Assembly (NCBI GenBank): GCA_945860125.1
Contig: CAMAPQ010000021.1
Location: 1-36,269, forward strand
Source: Klebsiella pneumoniae
GTDB taxonomy: Bacteria; Pseudomonadota; Gammaproteobacteria; Pseudomonadales; CAMAPQ01
Reading direction: 5' to 3'
Length of the DNA stretch: 36,269 bases
Of this stretch, positions 34,315 to 36,269 are shown piece after piece. Within the stretch, counting starts at the first letter, position 1. The number at the start of each line of letters is the position of its first letter. A program made the translations under genes and the position numbers. The notes below the pieces were generated by a model. The model worked only from the letters and a program-made list of their open reading frames with translations. It was not told the origin of the DNA and made no database searches.

Positions 34315-35067
34315 ATGAATAATCGTGCTTCACTGTGTCAGTTTCTGGATGCTTTATTAAAACCAGAAAACTTTAATGATTATTGTCCTAACGGCTTACA
34401 AATTGAGGGAAAAGAAAGCATCCGAAAAGTGATCACAGGCGTTACTGCTTCTCTTCGTTTTATTGAAGAAGCAATTAACGCCAATGCCGATGTTTTACTG
34501 GTACACCATGGTTTTTTTTGGAAAGGCGAAAATGCGTGCCTGACTGGCATTAAGAAAAAACGTATTGAGCTTATTTTAAAGCATGATTTAAATTTAATTG
34601 CTTACCATCTGCCTTTAGATTTTCACCCAGAAGTAGGTAATAATATTCAGCTTGCTAAAATAATGGGCTGGACGATTGATGAGAACAGCTTACAAGTTTG
34701 CCCATGGGGTTTGGTAGGCTCGACCATGAGCCCCCTTAAACCAGCTGAAATGAGCGAATTAATTACTTCAAAGCTCGGCAGAACCCCCCTTCATATTGGC
34801 CCTAACGCAGGGTTAATTGAACGCATTGCCTGGTGCACGGGTGGGGCACAAAATTACTTTGAACAGGCTATTGATTTAGGGGTTGATGCTTTTATTACGG
34901 GTGAAATATCTGAAAAGCATGTCCATATTGCGCGTGAAACAGGCGTACATTTTTTTAGCGCAGGGCATCACGCAACGGAACGTTATGGCGTGCAGGCGGT
35001 TGGTCATTTTCTACAACAAACCTTTAATATTGAGCATCAGTTTATTGATGTTGATAGCCCGGTGTAG
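34315..35067 (+). CDS. NIF3/YbgI-family metal-binding protein
   Basis: A 250-residue NIF3-like protein (GTP cyclohydrolase I type 2-like fold), binuclear metal binding, of poorly known function. Metal-ligand motifs are VHHGFFW (about 63-69), YHLPLDFHPEVGNN (about 96-109), WCTGGAQNYF, and FITGEISEKHVHIARETGVHFFSAGHHATERYGVQAVG. GGAG precedes the ATG at 34315. In gammaproteobacteria this family is often next to radA or petABC; here it stands alone, converging on the EamA transporter with a 127-bp repeat between. The tail ends DVDSPV before the stop. Confidence 0.92.
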   Translation: MNNRASLCQFLDALLKPENFNDYCPNGLQIEGKESIRKVITGVTASLRFIEEAINANADVLLVHHGFFWKGENACLTGIKKKRIELILKHDLNLIAYHLPLDFHPEVGNNIQLAKIMGWTIDENSLQVCPWGLVGSTMSPLKPAEMSELITSKLGRTPLHIGPNAGLIERIAWCTGGAQNYFEQAIDLGVDAFITGEISEKHVHIARETGVHFFSAGHHATERYGVQAVGHFLQQTFNIEHQFIDVDSPV

Positions 35068-35104
35068 CTATTGCTAATGCACTGGTGCTCGGCAAGAAAC
35101 AGCA

Positions 35105-35231
35105 GATACCCAAAGTAATTGGAATCACGGTGAGGCGGCAAGAGCGTGAACCCCATGAGCATAGATAAACTATGTGATTGGGGTGAATGAGAGTTGCCAA
35201 CAATGCCGTGGTTTCAAGTACGAAGGGTATA
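35105..35231 (-). repeat. 127-bp palindromic repeat, copy 2 (inverted)
   Basis: Reverse complement of copy 1 with about five base differences (by hand). It lies between the converging NIF3 gene (stop 35065-35067) and the EamA transporter, and it contains the transporter stop codon at 35214-35216. The outer base at the left end is G instead of T (GATACCC), a decayed end. It carries a short spurious ORF on the minus strand. Confidence 0.92.
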
Positions 35232-36065
35232 AACATTTAACATATTTGCACCTAATACGAGTGCCGCACCGACTAACGTCATCCCATCCAATATTTTTCC
35301 TATGATGAGATAATCAAAAAGCATTGTGAACGGTAGCCCTAAATAAAAAATACAGCTTGTAATTTGAATGGGTAAAATAGTTGAAGCATTAACCCATAAA
35401 GCATGCCCAATTAGGGTACACAACACACCCATCGCAATCAGGTAAGGCCAATCGCCAGATGAAAAGCCCCAATTGCCTTGAGGTATAAACATGATAAAAA
35501 ATATGAGCCCAAACACAAACTGACCTAGCGTTCGAGTTTGAGCTGGAATTTGCGCACTTCTCTTGTGTAAAAGAGGAACACAGGCATAAATAAAGCCACT
35601 TAAAATGCCAATCAATAAGCCAAAACCAAAATTATCCGCAACCGGAAACTGCATTAAGACAAGACCATTACCGATGAGCGAAATGACAATCGCTAATACA
35701 TTTAGTGAAGCAGGTCGTTCTTTAAGAAAAAGCCAACTGAGCAGAGTTAAATGAATGCCATAAGAAGATAACCCTATCGCGCCAATAGTGGCATTTGAAA
35801 GCTTAATCGATAAAAAATAGGATAACCAATGCATTCCAAAAAGTAAGCCTATCAACGCGACCATACCCAGCTGATGCAAAGTTAACGACAGGCGCTTATC
35901 CTTCTTAAATAAAAACCAAAGCCCAAGGCCGGCAACACCAATCGATAAGCGAACGATACCAATCACAACAGAATTAGCTTCAACAAGGCTTACGAATACA
36001 GGCACCAACGCAATAAGTGCAGTACCTACCAGCGCTTCTATCAGATTATAAGAATAACGATTCAC
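35214..36065 (-). CDS. EamA-family (DMT) metabolite transporter
   Basis: A 283-residue inner-membrane protein with ten hydrophobic helices in two EamA halves, of the drug/metabolite transporter superfamily. Typical features are EALVGTALIALVPVFVSLVEANSVVIGIVRLSIG at the start, IKLSNATIGAIGLSSYGIHLTLLSWLFLKERP with the ERP motif, and the C-terminal IGKILDGMTLVGAALVLGANMLN. Substrate is unknown. Start is a GTG at 36065. Its last residues (YTLRT) and stop are encoded by repeat copy 2, and its upstream region carries copy 3 in the opposite orientation, so the gene is bracketed by inverted repeats. Confidence 0.88.
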   Translation of the reverse strand: MNRYSYNLIEALVGTALIALVPVFVSLVEANSVVIGIVRLSIGVAGLGLWFLFKKDKRLSLTLHQLGMVALIGLLFGMHWLSYFLSIKLSNATIGAIGLSSYGIHLTLLSWLFLKERPASLNVLAIVISLIGNGLVLMQFPVADNFGFGLLIGILSGFIYACVPLLHKRSAQIPAQTRTLGQFVFGLIFFIMFIPQGNWGFSSGDWPYLIAMGVLCTLIGHALWVNASTILPIQITSCIFYLGLPFTMLFDYLIIGKILDGMTLVGAALVLGANMLNVYTLRT

Positions 36066-36084
36066 AAATGTACCACATCAAAAA

Positions 36085-36211
36085 TATACTCTTCGTACTT
36101 GAAACCACGGCATTGTTGGCATCGCTCATTCACCCCAATCACATAGTTTATCTATGCTCATGAGGTTCACGCTCTTGCCGCCTCACCGTGATTCCAAGTA
36201 CTTTGGGTATA
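36085..36211 (+). repeat. 127-bp palindromic repeat, copy 3
   Basis: Same orientation as copy 1, about eight differences by hand count; length exactly 127. TATA at both ends. It lies 20 bases upstream of the EamA transporter start and next to a short open frame running in from the right edge. Confidence 0.92.
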
Positions 36212-36268
36212 AGTCTTCATTTTTTCTGTAATGCAATCCATCACCTGCTCCCACTCTCTATCATGCGT
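36167..36268 (-). CDS. Possible 3' end of a gene entering from the right edge
   Basis: On the minus strand the frame ACG CAT GAT AGA... reads THDREWEQVMDCITEKMKT and continues into repeat copy 3 as YTQSTWNHGEAARA before a stop at 36167-36169. The other two minus frames close within 27 bases. This would be the third case of a gene ending in the repeat, but only 19 codons of unique sequence are visible, so the call is weak. Confidence 0.3.
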   Translation of the reverse strand, partial: THDREWEQVMDCITEKMKTYTQSTWNHGEAARA

Positions 36269-36269
36269 A

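Noticed and set aside
35042-35236. ORF of 64 codons on the minus strand over repeat copy 2
   Set aside because: Repeat translation antisense to the NIF3 gene end; same reason as for copy 1.

Overview
This window looks like a core-genome segment of an AT-rich gammaproteobacterium. Two gene orders are typical of the class: rplM-rpsI-petABC-sspA-sspB with zapE just upstream, and ygfZ / sdhE-ygfX / nadB / rpoE-rseA-rseB-degP. Protein content and base composition suggest a Legionella/Coxiella-like (Legionellales-type) relative. That placement is inferred from gene order and sequence flavour; no tree or database search was run.

Layout, left to right. 1-5.3 kb: the 3' end of cysE overlapping folM, a secreted protein of unknown function, selO, an IagB-type lytic transglycosylase and an unrecognised 319-residue protein. 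5.3-8.2 kb: groEL and groES, with an intrinsic terminator, an excellent sigma-32 promoter and a long perfect inverted repeat in the leader, then a HugZ-like flavin-binding protein. 8.3-11.2 kb: a tight plus-strand cluster of an AmpG-like transporter, a response regulator with a degenerate GGDEF domain, and a PduO-type cobalamin adenosyltransferase. 11.2-17.4 kb: the minus-strand zapE-rplM-rpsI-petABC-sspA-sspB block (50S/30S proteins, cytochrome bc1, stringent starvation proteins). 17.5-19.1 kb: bifunctional NadM-Nudix and a PilZ protein. 19.1-22.9 kb: a minus-strand string ygfZ, HDOD (frameshifted), FHA and sat. 22.9-25.2 kb: sdhE-ygfX facing nadB. 25.4-30.2 kb: the sigma-E envelope-stress operon rpoE-rseA-rseB-degP, then an ElyC/YdcF-family gene whose start overlaps a strong terminator. 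30.3-34.1 kb: an iron(III) ABC transporter fbpABC behind a Fur box. 34.3 kb to the end: a NIF3-family gene, an EamA-family transporter, and possibly the last codons of another minus-strand gene.

The main non-coding feature is a 127-bp imperfectly palindromic repeat present three times (two direct copies, one inverted) and about 94-96% identical by hand count. It resembles a miniature inverted-repeat element with TA at its ends. Copies supply the in-frame stop codons of ygfZ and the EamA transporter, and perhaps of the truncated gene at the right edge.

I found no CRISPR array, rRNA or tRNA, prophage, transposase or defence island. The candidates for new biology are the 127-bp repeat and its relation to gene 3' ends, the stem-loop in the groESL heat-shock leader, the terminator inside the elyC-like coding start, and the two unrecognised proteins. 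No intergenic gap exceeds about 260 bases.
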